A DNA stretch of 64,000 nucleotides from the NCBI GenBank assembly GCA_014058105.1, contig JACGCM010002657.1, forward strand, positions 1,178,001-1,242,000, in the 5' to 3' direction. The stretch comes from Kingdonia uniflora (taxonomy: Eukaryota; Streptophyta; Magnoliopsida; Ranunculales; Circaeasteraceae). The translations under genes were made by a program, and so were the position numbers. The notes under the pieces were generated by a model, which saw only the letters and a list, made by a program, of their open reading frames with translations, was not told the DNA's origin and searched no databases. Positions 11,505 through 22,565 of the stretch are shown here, piece by piece. The first letter of the stretch is position 1, and each line of letters opens with the position of its first letter.

Positions 11505-11520
11505 CCCACAGACGGCGCCA
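11505..11520 (-). other. E1 primer-binding site
   Basis: The minus strand reads TGGCGCCGTCTGTGGG, two bases inside the LTR. Its first nine bases fit the 3' end of a plant tRNA-Asp(GTC) as I remember it; the tRNA assignment is not verified. The same site is present at E2, E3, E4 and the second LTR family. Confidence 0.85.
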
Positions 11521-11522
11521 TT

Positions 11523-12031
11523 TATAATGGCGTGTTTTCCAAAAGGATAATCTTCACCAATACTTTTCGTAAAGAAGGTGCAATAATAACCTAAACAAGC
11601 ATGATTTTACGTAAAAAAACTCAGTAAAGGTTGAGAAAGACCACGACCTCGAGGAGGGTTTAGATGTAAAATTAAATATGCTGCTAGTTATTACAAGTTT
11701 TTGAGTGACTATCGGGTAAGGAAGTAAAAGTAGTAGGATTGCAGATCTGAATAATCTATTCTCTACCTGTATTTATTGTATATATACAGGCAGTTTACAA
11801 AAGAAAAGAAGCAGTCTTCTATTTCAGGGGGAGTGGGCGAACTTTGCGGATCACTAATAGCTCTTTCTTGACCAGGCACAACGGCTACTTTTGGCAGATC
11901 GAGGACTTGTGGGAACTTCTCGAATATTGTATGTCTTTAACTGTTGAATGTCTTCGACTATGTTATGTTGACTGCCTTCGACTATGTTATGTCGGCTGAT
12001 TCTTGTCAAATCTGGGAAATATGCTACTACA
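11523..12031 (-). repeat. E1 5' LTR (509 bp)
   Basis: Same LTR family as E2-E4, diverged. The outer end is GCTACTACA at 12031 and the inner end TATAATGGCG at 11523 (TGTAGTGGCG in relatives). It contains the conserved ACCACGACCTCGAGGAGG block. Copia sequence starts immediately outside at 12032, so E1 probably inserted into the copia element; the partner flank is outside the window. Confidence 0.88.
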
Positions 12032-12039
12032 CTTATGAC

Positions 12040-13330
12040 CCGGAATGCGAAATAAAATAAAAAATTCATATTTATGGAAAATACAGTTAAGGCTTCAGTT
12101 GAAACTATGAGGACCTCTTGTTGGTTCTTAGAAACTGGACATCATTTTGATTTATCGCTTATCTTCAATGTTCCTTCAGTTTCCCACAATTTGCGTTCCT
12201 TATATCTTTTAGACCTTGATAGATATTGTTTGACTTTGGGAACGGTTCTTTTAATTTATTTAAGAATTCTGCTTTTAATGGTTGTGGTGCTTTATATGAT
12301 GGCCTATTCAAATTAAATCTTGAAAACATGCTTGCCAAAACCCTTTTGACCCTGCATCCTAATGTTATAATGAAACTTGATATAAATAATGAAAATTCCT
12401 CCATCGTGTGGCACATACGACTGGGGCATATCTCCAGAGATAAAATATAGAGATTAGTAAAAGACGAGGTCCTTCTGAGCCTAGATTTTACTAATTTCGA
12501 TGTGTGTGTAGATTGTATTAAAGGCAAACAAGCCAAATGCACCAAGAAGGGTGCCACGAGAAGTACAAAGCTTCTTGAAATTATTCATACCAACATTTGT
12601 GAACCTTTTACCACTCTATGTTTTATGGGAGAAATTTTTTTATCACCTTTATAGATGACTTTTCACGTTATGGTTATGTCTATTTATTAAAAGAAAATCT
12701 TAAGCAGTGAATGTCGTTGAGGTATACATTATTGAGGTTGAACGACAATTAGGCAAAAAGGTAAAAGTCATTAGGTCAGATAGAGGTGGTGAATACTATG
12801 GTATATATGACAAATCGGGTTAGTATCCTGGCCCATTTGCCAAACTCCTCGAAAAGCTTGGTATTCATGCTCAATACACAATGTCATGAGTGCCACAGTA
12901 GAATGGTATAACTGAAAGGCATAATCGTACTTTAATGGAAATGATTAGGAGTATGATAAGTAATTCAACTTTACCCGTATCTTTATGGATTGAAGCTTTA
13001 AAGATGGCTGCATATTTATTAAATAGGGTTCCTCATAAAGCAGCTCCAAAAACTCTATTCGAGCTTTGGACTAGAAAAAACCCTAGTTTAAGGCATCTTG
13101 ATGTTTGTGGATGTGCAGCGGAGGTTAGAATTTACACTCCACATGAAAATAAATTAGACCTTAAAACTATCAATGGGCACTTTAGTGGTTACCCTGATAA
13201 GTCTAAAGGGTATAGGTTTTACTATCCTTCCCATAGTACGAAAAATGTTAAAACCGGTAATGCAAGATTTCTTGATAATGGTAAAATTAGTGGGAGCAGT
13301 AAATCATAAAAAATGATTATTGAGGAAGTT
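12040..13330 (+). pseudogene. Copia-1 protease end and integrase
   Basis: The reading runs from a protease-integrase linker (VPSVSHNLRSLYLLDLDRY-like, about 12160-12230) through the HHCC zinc finger (WHIRLGHIS near 12410; CVDCIKGKQ near 12510) to the DDE core: FIDDFSRYGYVYLL near 12650, SDRGGEYYG near 12780 and ERHNRTL near 12920. The C-terminal part is open at 12935-13309 (SLWIEALKMAAYLLNRVPHKA). A stop at 12899-12901 replaces Gln in the usual PQQNG motif, and others lie near 12449 and 12653, so it is inactive. Confidence 0.88.
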
Positions 13331-13639
13331 AGGCTGCAAGTCCCATTACTCATAATATCTGATCCTGCAGTTATTCTTATGGTTGTTGATCAAATCAATA
13401 ATACCAAGCAACAACTAGATAATCAGTCACTCCATAATGAGATTATCACCAATGAACCTATAATGAAGGCACCACCAGAAATAGCACCACGTCGATCCCA
13501 ACAGGAAAAGAGATCTACTATTTTTGTCGACAATGTGGTGTAGTTACAAAAATCTGAATTTAACATAGGGATTATTAATGATCTAGTTTCATTTTTACAA
13601 GCCATGGATAGTAATAATTTTACTAAATAGATTGATCTT

Positions 13640-14330
13640 ATGAAAGAAGAGTTGAAATCAATGGAAAAAAATGAAGTTTAGGATCTAGTTAAATTGCCAA
13701 AAGGATATAAGAAAGTTGGTTACAAATGGGTCTTTAAGGCCAAGCGCGACAGTAATGGCAATATCAAACGATATAAAGCCCGACTTGTGGCCAAAGGTTT
13801 CACTCAGAAAGAAGGCATTGATTACAAGGAGACCTTCTCACCTGTATCCAAGAAGGACTCACATAGAATTATTATGGCATTGGTAGCTCATTATGATTTA
13901 GAGTTACACAAAATGGGTATGAAAACTGTTTTTCTTAATGGTAGTTTAGATGAAGAAGTCTATATGAATCAACCTGAAAATTTCTCCAAAGAGGGGAAAT
14001 AAAATATGGTTTGTAAGCTTAAGAAATCAATATACGGCTTTAAACAAGCTTCCCGCCAATGCTACATTAAGTTTCACGATACCATTGTTTCTTTTGGTTT
14101 TGAGGAAAATATTGTTGATCGATATATATACCTCAAGGTCAGTGGGAGTAAGTTTATATTTTTGACTTTGTATGTTGATGATATCTAACTTGCTAGTAAT
14201 GATCTTGGTCTACTATACCAGACTAAGAAGTTTCTCTCTGAGAACTTTGAATGAAAGATTTAGGTAAGGCATTTTACATGATTGGAATTGAAATCTATCG
14301 AGACCGAGTACGAGGATTGTTAGAAAGTTT
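13640..14330 (+). pseudogene. Copia-1 reverse transcriptase
   Basis: The open stretch 13694-14002 has KWVFKAKRDSNGNIKRYKARL and AKGFTQKEGIDYKETFSPVS. The next, 14006-14188, has LKKSIYGFKQASRQCY and the polymerase box YVDD at 14171-14182. The first catalytic Asp (usually ...DVKTAFLNG) reads MKTVFLNG here, so it is lost, and stops at 14000 and 14186 break the frame. Confidence 0.88.
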
Positions 14331-15095
14331 ATATCAATAAAGTTTTGGAGAGATTCGGTATGGAGAATTGTTCAGCTAGTGATGCACCAATTCAAAACGG
14401 TTATAAATTTAGTCTTATGCAATGCCTAAAAATTTATTGGGAGCGTAAACAAATGGAAAAGAATCTATACACGTCTACCATGGGAGTCTAATGTATGCGC
14501 TGACTTGTACTAGACCGGACAGAAGCTTTACCGTTGGTATGCTGGGTAGATATCAAATCAATCCAGGAATGGGCCATTAGAATGCTATAAAGATGGTTAT
14601 GAGGTACTTGCATGGAATGAAAGATTACATGCTTATAGTTAGGAGGTCTGATCATTTAGAAGTGATTAGTTACTCAGACTTAGATTTTGCTGGATGCCCT
14701 GATACTAGAAAGTCTACTTTTGGTTATGTCTTCCTGCTGGCTGGAGGTGCAATTTCATAGAAAAGTGCAAAATAAGATAACATATCTTTATCTACTATGA
14801 AGGCTGAGTTTGTGGCATGCTATGAGGCCACAGATCATGGTTTATGGGTGCAAAATTTTATCTTAGGTCTTGGAGCTGTCGACTCTATTACCAAGCTACT
14901 GAGAATTTATTGTGATAATACCGCATCTGTCCTTTTCTCCAAGAATAATAAGTATTCTAAAGGTGTTAAGCACATGGAGATAAAATATTTATCAGTCAAA
15001 GAGTCTGTTTAGAAACAGCGAGAGTTTATAGAATACATAAGCACAATGCCTATGGTTGCAGATCCATTACTAAGGGATTACCACCAAAGACATTT
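14331..15095 (+). pseudogene. Copia-1 RNase H
   Basis: Copia RNase H with SYSDLDFAGCPDTRKS (about 14670-14715), a substrate strand ending FGYVFLLAGGAIS, KAEFVACYEA (14797 on), the CDNTASVLFSKN segment and the KHMEIKYLSVKE tail. Stops at about 14758 and 15010 inactivate it. Confidence 0.82.
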
Positions 15096-15606
15096 AAGGA
15101 ACATGTTCAGAGTAATTTTCTTGGGCGAATTCCGTGATGTTTTTCTTTATAGGTATGTATTTTTAGTTTTGATTATTTTTTTAGACATCTTATTGAGATC
15201 ATATTACAGTATGTTTATGATATTTTCCTATTTACCATTATGTGTATACATGTATGTGATTGGATGAATGCTAGCAGAAAAATCTTTTGACAAAACATTA
15301 TTAATGGAACTTTTATAGGCCTATTTGTTAACGCCTATAAACCTCACTTATGAATCAAGTTAAATAGTTTATTATTCTTGTCGTACATGAATGGAAATTT
15401 TTCGCAAAATTGCATAAGACCGCCATGACTCTCTTAAGTAAATTGTTTGATTTTGGTATTATGATGACCAACAAAGATAGTATGCCTATACTATATTTTA
15501 AATTGCGTGCGTGTCAGTTATCTATTGGTTAAGCCCATTTTGAGTCAAATTTTTTGCAAACTTAAGTTTTATGGAGAATGATTTTCAAAACTACTTCATA
15601 TGAGCC

Positions 15607-15617
15607 AAGTGGGAGAA
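15607..15617 (+). other. Copia-1 polypurine tract
   Basis: AGTGGGAGAA directly before the LTR start TGTAGGAC; this is the usual plus-strand primer site. Confidence 0.75.
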
Positions 15618-15903
15618 TGTAGGACATAGCCCTCATGAGTAGTTAGTAATTATAGGTTTCTAATTATGATGATCCAAGTCCTAATAGGAAATAGGAAACT
15701 AGGTCATCTCATCAACAAATGCGTTATCTTAAAGTAAAGGTTAAGGGAGAGAAAACCTACTTGTTATCGCTCGCCACCGTCGACGATCACACTGACATAC
15801 CACAATCAATAAAGCTATGGATCAAGGTATGTGATTATGTTTCCGCATTATCATTTATCATGATTATCGTATTAAGTCTTATATTCTTATTAGATCTCTA
15901 ACA
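15618..15903 (+). repeat. Copia-1 3' LTR (286 bp)
   Basis: Begins TGTAGGACATAG and ends CTCTAACA, with TG...CA termini, right after the polypurine tract. The start is firm; the end is chosen by the CA terminus and typical length because no second LTR is in the window to compare. Confidence 0.65.
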
Positions 15904-16011
15904 TTTATAGATCTTGTCATGTTTTAAACCATGAAGCTAGAGCAGATGCTATCCTTAAAAAATATTCCCCCTACTGTTTGTCAATCAAGTGAGTATCATT
16001 TTTGGTTGTGT

Positions 16012-17460
16012 CAACTCTGTTTTCCTACCTATTGATTATTTTCTCTTTAATTTTTAATCATATATTTTAGTCATTGACAATGTAGAAGTTTGTACTCTAC
16101 CAAGGTAGAGATGAACCCAATTTGGCAACAGAAAAAGTTTTTAATGTTTTACAATGATAAAGGTGTAATTGTAACCGCTTATTCTACCAAGGGAGCTAAA
16201 GGATATCGTTGAGGTTCCAACCGCGCTTTGAACTACAAGGCGCTTAAAAGGATTGTAGAAGTTTTTGGAAAAACCCATGCTCAGGTCTAAATTTCATAAT
16301 TATTTTCTGAATCGTGCAATGTAGTTTTTAGGTTCAACCAAGGCTTATAAAATCAATGGTTAACAAAATAGTTGATATTGAAATCTATAATATGTCATTG
16401 CGATATGTATTGGCCATACTATTGCTGGAACTTATCAAACAAAAGCATAATATATGTGGTTGTTTCACTTTGCTAACAAAGAACCGTCCTTTTTTCCTAA
16501 GATAAAATCTAAATTGTATACTTTTAGTTTCCATTTTCCGGTGATTGACAATATGTTTCATGAAAATACTATCGCGTATAATATTTTTATAATCACGATA
16601 TGTCATGACTGAGTTATGAAATTAATACTTTCACTCTCTAGCAAGAACATCCAGTGTATGCCATGTTAGCTTTTGAACTATGAATTTCAATGTCATACAA
16701 TACTCATCAGTTTTTCTGACTACAGGTTCGTCTGAGATGAGAATATGAACAAGGGGTATATGAGTGTAGGTGAAGAGCTTTAATAAGGGTTGGATGTAGG
16801 ATAATAATGAAATATTGGACTGGACTCTAAGTGAAGAAGATACTACTAAAATTAGGGTGATACCACAAAGTAAGGCAACTCGCGGAGATATATTTGCATA
16901 AGACAAGGGATGGATATATTCTTCTACGGCTTATAGACAAGCAAGATATGAAAATTCCCTTCACAATGACACTTTTAAAGGCCTTATTTGAGGTATGTTT
17001 TTTATTTCAGTTCTATAAACTCTAGGTTGTCCTCATGGAATTAGTAAAGCCCAGAGTTTCATTCATAGGTCTAAAAGTTCAAGCTGAGGGATTTGGTAGA
17101 AAGTTCTACCATGGAGATCATCATCTCCAAAGGTCATTAATTTTATTCAAATTGGCAAATACAAGTTGCCCGCCCAGATTTACATTTGGAACTTCAAACT
17201 TAATGGAAAATAGAAAATGTTTTTGGTGAAGATGTAAATGACTCACTTTCCGGCATTTTTGAGGCTTTGTAAATCTCGATATAGAGAAACCACATAGGTA
17301 CCCTGGAATATTTGGCTTTACTACAAGCATGGAGAAAAAAAAAAGAATCCATGAAGACTATAGAAGGTTCAACTTTTAGAGAAGGTTCAAGGGCCACAAG
17401 GTTTGTCACATATAAAAAATCTCTCATTTTATAGAGTATTGATTTGTAATCCAAGCGTCA
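16012..17460. repeat. Host-like repeat unit 1 (left-truncated)
   Basis: First of three related segments in the window; the others are at 17650-20472 and 48007-49260. It starts at TCAACTCTGTTTTCCTACC, just after the point where units 2 and 3 carry a P450 fragment, so the P450 part is missing here. Inside is a broken coding-like stretch about 16150-16290 (GSNRALNYKALKRIVEV, then GKTHAQ) and an open stretch 17035-17229 with LVKPRVSFIGLKVQAEGFG, both repeated in diverged form in unit 2. I do not recognise either protein. From about 17192 it jumps to sequence matching 20255 of unit 2, so about 950 bp is absent here or was gained there. Confidence 0.72.
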
Positions 17461-17649
17461 ATGTCCTTGGTATAAGTAAAACGAATAAATAAACCCATAA
17501 GTTTCAAATTAGACGTTTTCTTTTGAACACTTTGTCACTCACCTGGCTTCAATTTATGACTCCCTCTTTTGTAAAGTGTGAACAATGTTTGACTGGAATA
17601 GATTTGGCTAAGGAAATGTTCACAACTACCTCTTTAGTTTTATCTATAA
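17461..17649. other. spacer between repeat units 1 and 2
   Basis: AT-rich; no coding signal. The matching part of unit 2 has been lost or displaced by the retroelement cluster that starts at 20473. Confidence 0.45.
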
Positions 17650-18023
17650 CAATCTAACTTCCTCTCATATCTACTAGGGATCTACAATGATGTTATTTTC
17701 TTGATTTTTGTGATAATCGTAAATTTTGAATTATATCAAAACATCTCTATTTTTATGATAATATTTACTACCAATTAATTGGATGAACATCTATCACGCT
17801 TTATGTGTTAAGCTTCCACAATTCTTCCTCATTATTTAACTTCAAAATTTTGATAATTATTAGAAAACTTATATCTCGATTACTAATATTACACGAGTTA
17901 ACCTTAAGTTATTAAGCCAACTCCACTAAATGACTGAATCAGAGTCTTGAAGTTATAAGATATTGTCTCCACTAAACATGTGGCTTCCTGGTTGATCAAT
18001 ATTTAATGACTTCCAATCAACAA

Positions 18024-18146
18024 AATATCATTGTAGGCGGAACTGACACAACATCGGTCATGGCTGAATGCGCTTCTGCCGAGATAATGAAACATCCAGA
18101 CGTTATGAATAAAGTCCAAGAAGAACTAGAGAAGGTGGTGGGGGAA
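18024..18146 (+). pseudogene. cytochrome P450 I-helix exon fragment (CYP706-like)
   Basis: The 41 codons from NIIVGGTDTTS to KVVGE match the I-helix and the segment after it in plant P450s. GGTDTT is the oxygen-binding motif, and PDVMNKVQEELEKVVG follows at the usual distance. In unit 3 the same place reads TEWAMAEMM, here AECASAEIM, so this copy has drifted. The GGTDTTS...VQEEL wording is most like the CYP706 family; that assignment is from memory. The heme-binding Cys region, the K-helix EXXR and the N-terminus are all absent, so this is a captured or stranded fragment and not an enzyme. Confidence 0.78.
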
Positions 18147-19026
18147 ATAATCAACTCTATTTTTCTACCTGTTGTTTATTCTCTCTTTAATAATTTGCTT
18201 TATAATTTTTCCATTGATAATGTTGAAGTTTGTACTGTACCTAGGTAGAGATGAACCAAATTTGTAAATAGAAAAAGCTTTTAATGTTTTGAAATGACAA
18301 GGGCGTAACTGTGACTGCTTATTTTACCACGGGAGCCAAAGGATGTGGCTAAGGTTCCAACCGCATTATGAACTCCAAGATACTTAAAGAGATTGTAGAA
18401 GTTTCCAGAAAAACCCATGCTCAGGTATAAATTTCATAATTATTTTTTGAATCGTGCAATTTAGTTTTTTGGTTCAACCAAGGCTTATAAAATCAATGGT
18501 TAACAAAATAGCTCATATTGAAATAAATAATATGTCATTACGATATGTATTGGCCATACAATTGTTGGCACTTATCCAACCAAAGCATAATATATGTGGT
18601 TGTTTAACTTAGCTAACAAAGAGCCGTCCATTTTTACTAAGATAAAATCTAAATTATATACTTTTAGTTTCCATTTTCTATTGATTAACAATATGTTTCA
18701 TGAAAATACTGTTACGTATAATATTTTGATATCATGATATGTCATGGCTGAGTTAGGAAATTAATACTTTCACTATATAGCTAGAACATCCAGTGTATGC
18801 CATGTTAACTTTTGAACTATGAATTTCAATATCATACAATGCTCATCAATTTTTCTGACTACAGGTTCGTCTTAGATGAGAATATAAACAAGGGATATAT
18901 GAGCGTTGATGAAGAGCTTCAATGAGGGAAGGATACAGGAGAACAATGAGATATTCGACTGGGCTTTAAGTGAAGAAGATACTACAAAAATTAGCAGATA
19001 TATTTGTCTAAGGCAAAGGGACATTT

Positions 19027-19407
19027 ATGTCTAAAAAGGAGTCTTGGGATGGATATATTCTTCTACGGCTTATAGACAAGCAATATCCGAAAATGTTCTT
19101 CATAACGACACATCTAAAGGCCTTATTTGAGGTATGTTTTTTTCAGTTCCATAAACTCTATGCTTTCCTCATGGAATTAGTAAAGCCAAGAGCTGCATTC
19201 ATAGGACTAAAATTTCAAGCTGAGGGATTCGGTAGAATGTTCTACCAAGGAGACCATCATCTCCAATGGTCATTAATTTCAACCAAATTGGTAAATACAA
19301 GTTGCCCTCCCAAACATTTATACTTCTATATGAAATGTAAGGAATTAGGAGAATGGGGAGCTCTCCTCACAGATCTTTCAAATATTAGAGCGCCATGTGT
19401 CATATAA
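19027..19407 (+). pseudogene. unrecognised coding-like stretch in unit 2
   Basis: Open for 126 codons (MSKKESWDGYILLRLIDKQ at the start; LVKPRAAFIGLKFQAEGFG, then GDHHLQWSLISTKL in the middle). The middle is conserved at 17035-17160 in unit 1. A probable intron-like break (GGTATGTTTTTTTCAG, about 19131-19146) lies inside the open frame. That suggests two exons of an old host gene, one ending THLKALFE and the next starting near VPHKL. I do not recognise the family. Confidence 0.4.
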
Positions 19408-20472
19408 AAAGGTTAAAATAAATGTGAAAATTTGGATATTATTATGTCATTTAATCTCTAATGCTTTCAATAATTAATTAAGATAAAAATAAGCACAATT
19501 CGAGTCTACATTAATTGTACATATAAAGTCCCCTACTCCTTTCAATTTTCAACATTTTTGAGATATAGAAGTTCTAAATTAATGAGTAAAATAATAATAA
19601 TAACTGACTTAATTAAGTGGAATATACAAAGTCATAGAAGATGAACGCTTTTAATGAAGAAGTTCATGACAATTATATATAGGCATCAACTATAATGATT
19701 TCATTTTCATCTTATTTGTTTCTCTTCTCTTCCAATTTCATCTCTAAGCATCTTGCAATGAACTACAACTTTGATTTACATTAGCTTTGTTTGTTCATCA
19801 TGAATTGGTATGAGTTTGGTTTTCTGAGAAAGATTGACAATTCAAGATTTGGTATGTGTTCTATATATAGTTATATTAAATTCTTTTGAAAAGATTTGCA
19901 GGTGCGGGAATAAATAACATCTTCCTTGCTTTTCAGAAACTGAAATTCTCAATGCTTTTGTATCTTGAAATTGTTAGGAACAAAACAGAAGTATGTTTGC
20001 ATAAATTTAAGCATGAATTTTAGGCAAGTAGAACTATTGTTCTTTTGGTTGATGGAGGTTTAGTTGATATTTTAGGAATTTCAATGTTTTGTATGTGATA
20101 ATGAAATACATGACGGTTTTAGTTATGACTCTTCATTTGAAAAGTTATTATAATGGGTTTGGTTGCTAAATGAGCCATTGCCATTATATCATTAAACACT
20201 TAAAGTTTCACTTCACAAAACATGCATAGCACTGGATAGAAATGCTAGTTCATTTGAAACTTCAACCTTAATAGAAAATGGAAGTTAATGATTTTGGTGA
20301 AGATGTAAATGATTCACTTTCAGGCATTTCAGGTTTTGTAAATATCGATATAGAGAGACCAAATAGGTGCCCTAGAATAGTTGGCTTTACTACAGGTATG
20401 GAACAAAAAAAATAAACATCCATGAATACTTAAAGGATCAAGTTTATAAGAAAGTTTAAAGGCTACAAGTAT

Positions 20473-20985
20473 TGTTATAGTATCATATTCCCTAGATTCG
20501 ACAAGAGACAACTCAACACTCTGTAGTCCTACCTTCAACATTCTATAGTCGAAGGCAGCTCAGCACTCTATAGATGAGGATAACTCAACATTCAAGAAAA
20601 TTCCATGAGTCTTTGACTTACCAAAAGTAGCCGTTGTAGCCCGGTCAAGATGAAACTGTTATAGATCCGAAAAGTTCACCCACTACCCCCAGAATAAGAC
20701 TCTTTCTTTCTTTTGGTAAACTATCATTATATACTATAAATACAGGCAGATAATAGGTTCAAAGGGACCGCATATCTTGCATTTCTTTATCCTAAACACT
20801 AGCAATACTCTAAAAATTAGTAATAACTAGCATCTACTAGATTTTACATTAAATCCTCCTCGAGGTCGTGGTTTTTCTCAATTTCAACTGAGTTTTCCAC
20901 ATAAAATCTTGGTTGTTAACTCTTTATTACACAATCCTTATGAACATGTATTGGCGAAGGTTTTCCTAGAAAACACGCCACTACA
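20473..20985 (+). repeat. E2 5' LTR (513 bp)
   Basis: Begins TGTTATAGTATCATATTCCC (a small insertion relative to TGTAGTATCATATTCCCC elsewhere) and ends CACGCCACTACA. It contains the conserved block CCTCCTCGAGGTCGTGG and a TATA-like ATACTATAAATACAGG near 20735. It is inserted in repeat unit 2. Confidence 0.92.
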
Positions 20986-20987
20986 AT

Positions 20988-21003
20988 TGGCGCCGTCTGT
21001 GGG
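20988..21003 (+). other. E2 primer-binding site
   Basis: TGGCGCCGTCTGTGGG, two bases after the LTR. Intact and identical to the E1 site. Confidence 0.9.
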
Positions 21004-21047
21004 AAACCCACTCTTTTTTCTACCATTTCCATTCTTAACACCATCCG

Positions 21048-21510
21048 ATGACAAACATGAGCTTAAGAAGTCATTCTAGTACCGTAAAGGATCGGGATAT
21101 TCCAGATGCTCTTGATCTGCACGGTGCGGTTTTTAAACTTCAAAAACAAATGGCCTTAAAAAAAAATTAGAGACTGGAAGATCAGCGTGTCCATGCTCAA
21201 GCTCTACAAGCAGAAAGGGACAAATGCAGAAAAACATTGGATTAGCAGAGTCATGCACATTAAAAAGAGATGAAGAGCTTACGAAAAGCACAAGACCGAA
21301 TCACAGCTCGCCAAGCTTCGCCGCCACTGGCTCGAAGTGAACATCCCTCATGAGCAGTTCAACGCGATGATCAGCCGAGAGAGGACGAACAATGAATATC
21401 TCGATCCAGATCTAGAAATCCTAATAGAGCCTCTCTACATTTAGGTTTAACATCTTCGGCCTCGATAACCCAAGGAACTCAACGTACACATCATCAAGCG
21501 TACATATCAA
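21048..21510 (+). pseudogene. E2 gag, 5' portion only
   Basis: ATG at 21048 gives MTNMSLRSHSS, the same start as in E1, after a short leader. The open reading continues for about 40 codons (DALDLHGAVFKLQKQMALKK) to a stop near 21168. The basic region around 21440-21500 (LTSSASITQGTQR) is still visible. It then fuses abruptly near 21510 to sequence that in E4 lies about 2.8 kb further downstream (E4 about 43270), so the capsid core, zinc knuckle, protease and RT are all missing. The copy could only move with proteins from another element. Confidence 0.8.
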
Positions 21511-21529
21511 AAATAAGTTATATGGACTC

Positions 21530-22060
21530 CTGACTGTGAAATGGCATTCCAAGATCTTAAATGGTACTTGGGACGTCCTCCTATAATGGATACTCCTATT
21601 GATGGCGAATTACTCACCATGTACTTATCCACAACTAAAGACTTCATCAGCTCTGTCCTTATTCAAGAAGATGCAGGCATCGAGAAACCTATTTACTTTA
21701 TCAGTAAAACTCTTATGCCTGTTGAAAAGTGATATACTACCATGGAGAAGCAATTTCTCCCCTTGGTTTATTGCTCTCAAAAACTTTGTCCATACTTCCA
21801 AGCTCACCCCATCAAAGTTATTACAAAATACCTTCTCAAACTTGTACTCTCCTAAAAGGAAAAATCTCGACGAGTTCAACAATGGTATGATTTCATTGGG
21901 GAATATGGCATTTCTTTTGAACCTCAAATATCCATCAAGGGACAAGCAGTGGCCGACTTTTTGGCAAATTTTCCCGTTGAAGACCCCGATTGGGAAGAAC
22001 TCGAAGAAATCTTCACCCACGACTCAATCGCAAAACCAGGTGCATAGTCCTAAAGTTTCG
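21530..22060 (+). pseudogene. E2 ancestral RNase H, broken
   Basis: Starts with EMAFQDLKWYLG and contains KPIYFISKTLMPVEK, then a stop at 21730 where relatives read KRYT. It continues in shifted frames through FDEFNNG-like and ISIKGQAVADFLANFPVED sequence. First catalytic Asp absent (YLSTT), as in all copies here. Confidence 0.78.
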
Positions 22061-22565
22061 GCTGGAGACTTTTTACGGACAGATTAGTAGGACCACAAGG
22101 TTCTGGAATTGACATAGTCCTCATCATACCCTCCAATTATCGTATAAAAAAAGCTCTCAATCTCAAATTTTATGCTACAAATAATAAAATAGAGTACGAA
22201 GGTATCTTGCATGGTCTTGACCTCACAATTACTGTCGGAGTAGAGGAATTAGCAATCTACGTCGATTCCTTACACGTCGCAAATCATTTCAACAAAACTT
22301 TCGAGATAACAGGCAAATTGGTTGATTATGCTACCCTAGTCGCAGAAAAAAATGAAAAAAATTCAAGCATGACACAATTTTGCATTAACCTTGACAAGAA
22401 AATTGCCATGCCGATACCTTAGCTTACATTGCTGCCATGCAGGGAGACAATGAAAAAATATCTATAGAAATCGAAATCTACGAGCATTCTTGCCTCGATA
22501 TTTTGTCCACACTCCACTTAACCGTTACTCAAAATGACGACCCTGAAGACTAGAGAAAACCATTT
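22061..22565 (+). pseudogene. E2 archaeal-type RNase H, broken
   Basis: LFTD (first catalytic Asp) near 22070, then GPQGSGIDIVL, NNKIEYEGILHGLDL (22180-22230) and YVDSLHVANHF (22255-22290). A frameshift near 22395 disrupts the last segment (relatives read ENRYADALAYIAA), and stops follow at 22420 and 22552. Aligns throughout with the intact E4 copy. Confidence 0.8.

Larger units (their letters stand above)
3470..12031 (-). mobile_element. E1: Tat-type Ty3/gypsy retrotransposon, decayed, 3' LTR missing from window
   Basis: Minus-strand element, in order from 12031 down: 5' LTR, primer site, gag, protease, RT, RNase H, archaeal-type RNase H, integrase, minisatellite and an ORF on the plus strand. 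Two RNase H domains and an antisense ORF before the 3' LTR are hallmarks of the plant Tat lineage. All domains carry stops or frameshifts. The plus-strand ORF is cut at 3470 by the left gypsy LTR. E1 is the most diverged of four family members in the window, judged by LTR and minisatellite sequence. Confidence 0.85.
12032..15903 (+). mobile_element. Copia-1: 5'-truncated Ty1/copia element
   Basis: Plus-strand remnant with protease end, integrase, RT, RNase H, polypurine tract and 3' LTR in copia order (integrase before RT). Its 5' LTR, gag and protease active site are not in the window; the break coincides with the outer edge of the E1 LTR. Many stops. Confidence 0.9.
17650..20472. repeat. 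Host-like repeat unit 2, with P450 fragment
   Basis: Starts at CTTCCTCTCATATCTACT, the same words that start unit 3 at about 48011. It holds the P450 fragment (18024-18146), the GSNR..KTHAQ stretch (about 18340-18425), the ORF at 19027-19407, then about 950 bp not found in unit 1 (about 19310-20255), then sequence shared with 17192-17403. It ends abruptly at the E2 LTR, at CTACAAGTAT where unit 1 reads CCACAAGGTT. Confidence 0.75.

Noticed and set aside
18024..18146. Functional cytochrome P450 gene
   Set aside because: Only the I-helix piece is present; the heme-binding Cys loop, K-helix and N-terminus are missing in both copies.
16012..20472. Helitron boundaries for the P450-bearing units
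   Set aside because: I could not find a convincing 5' TC and 3' hairpin plus CTRR at the unit ends, so no Helitron is annotated.
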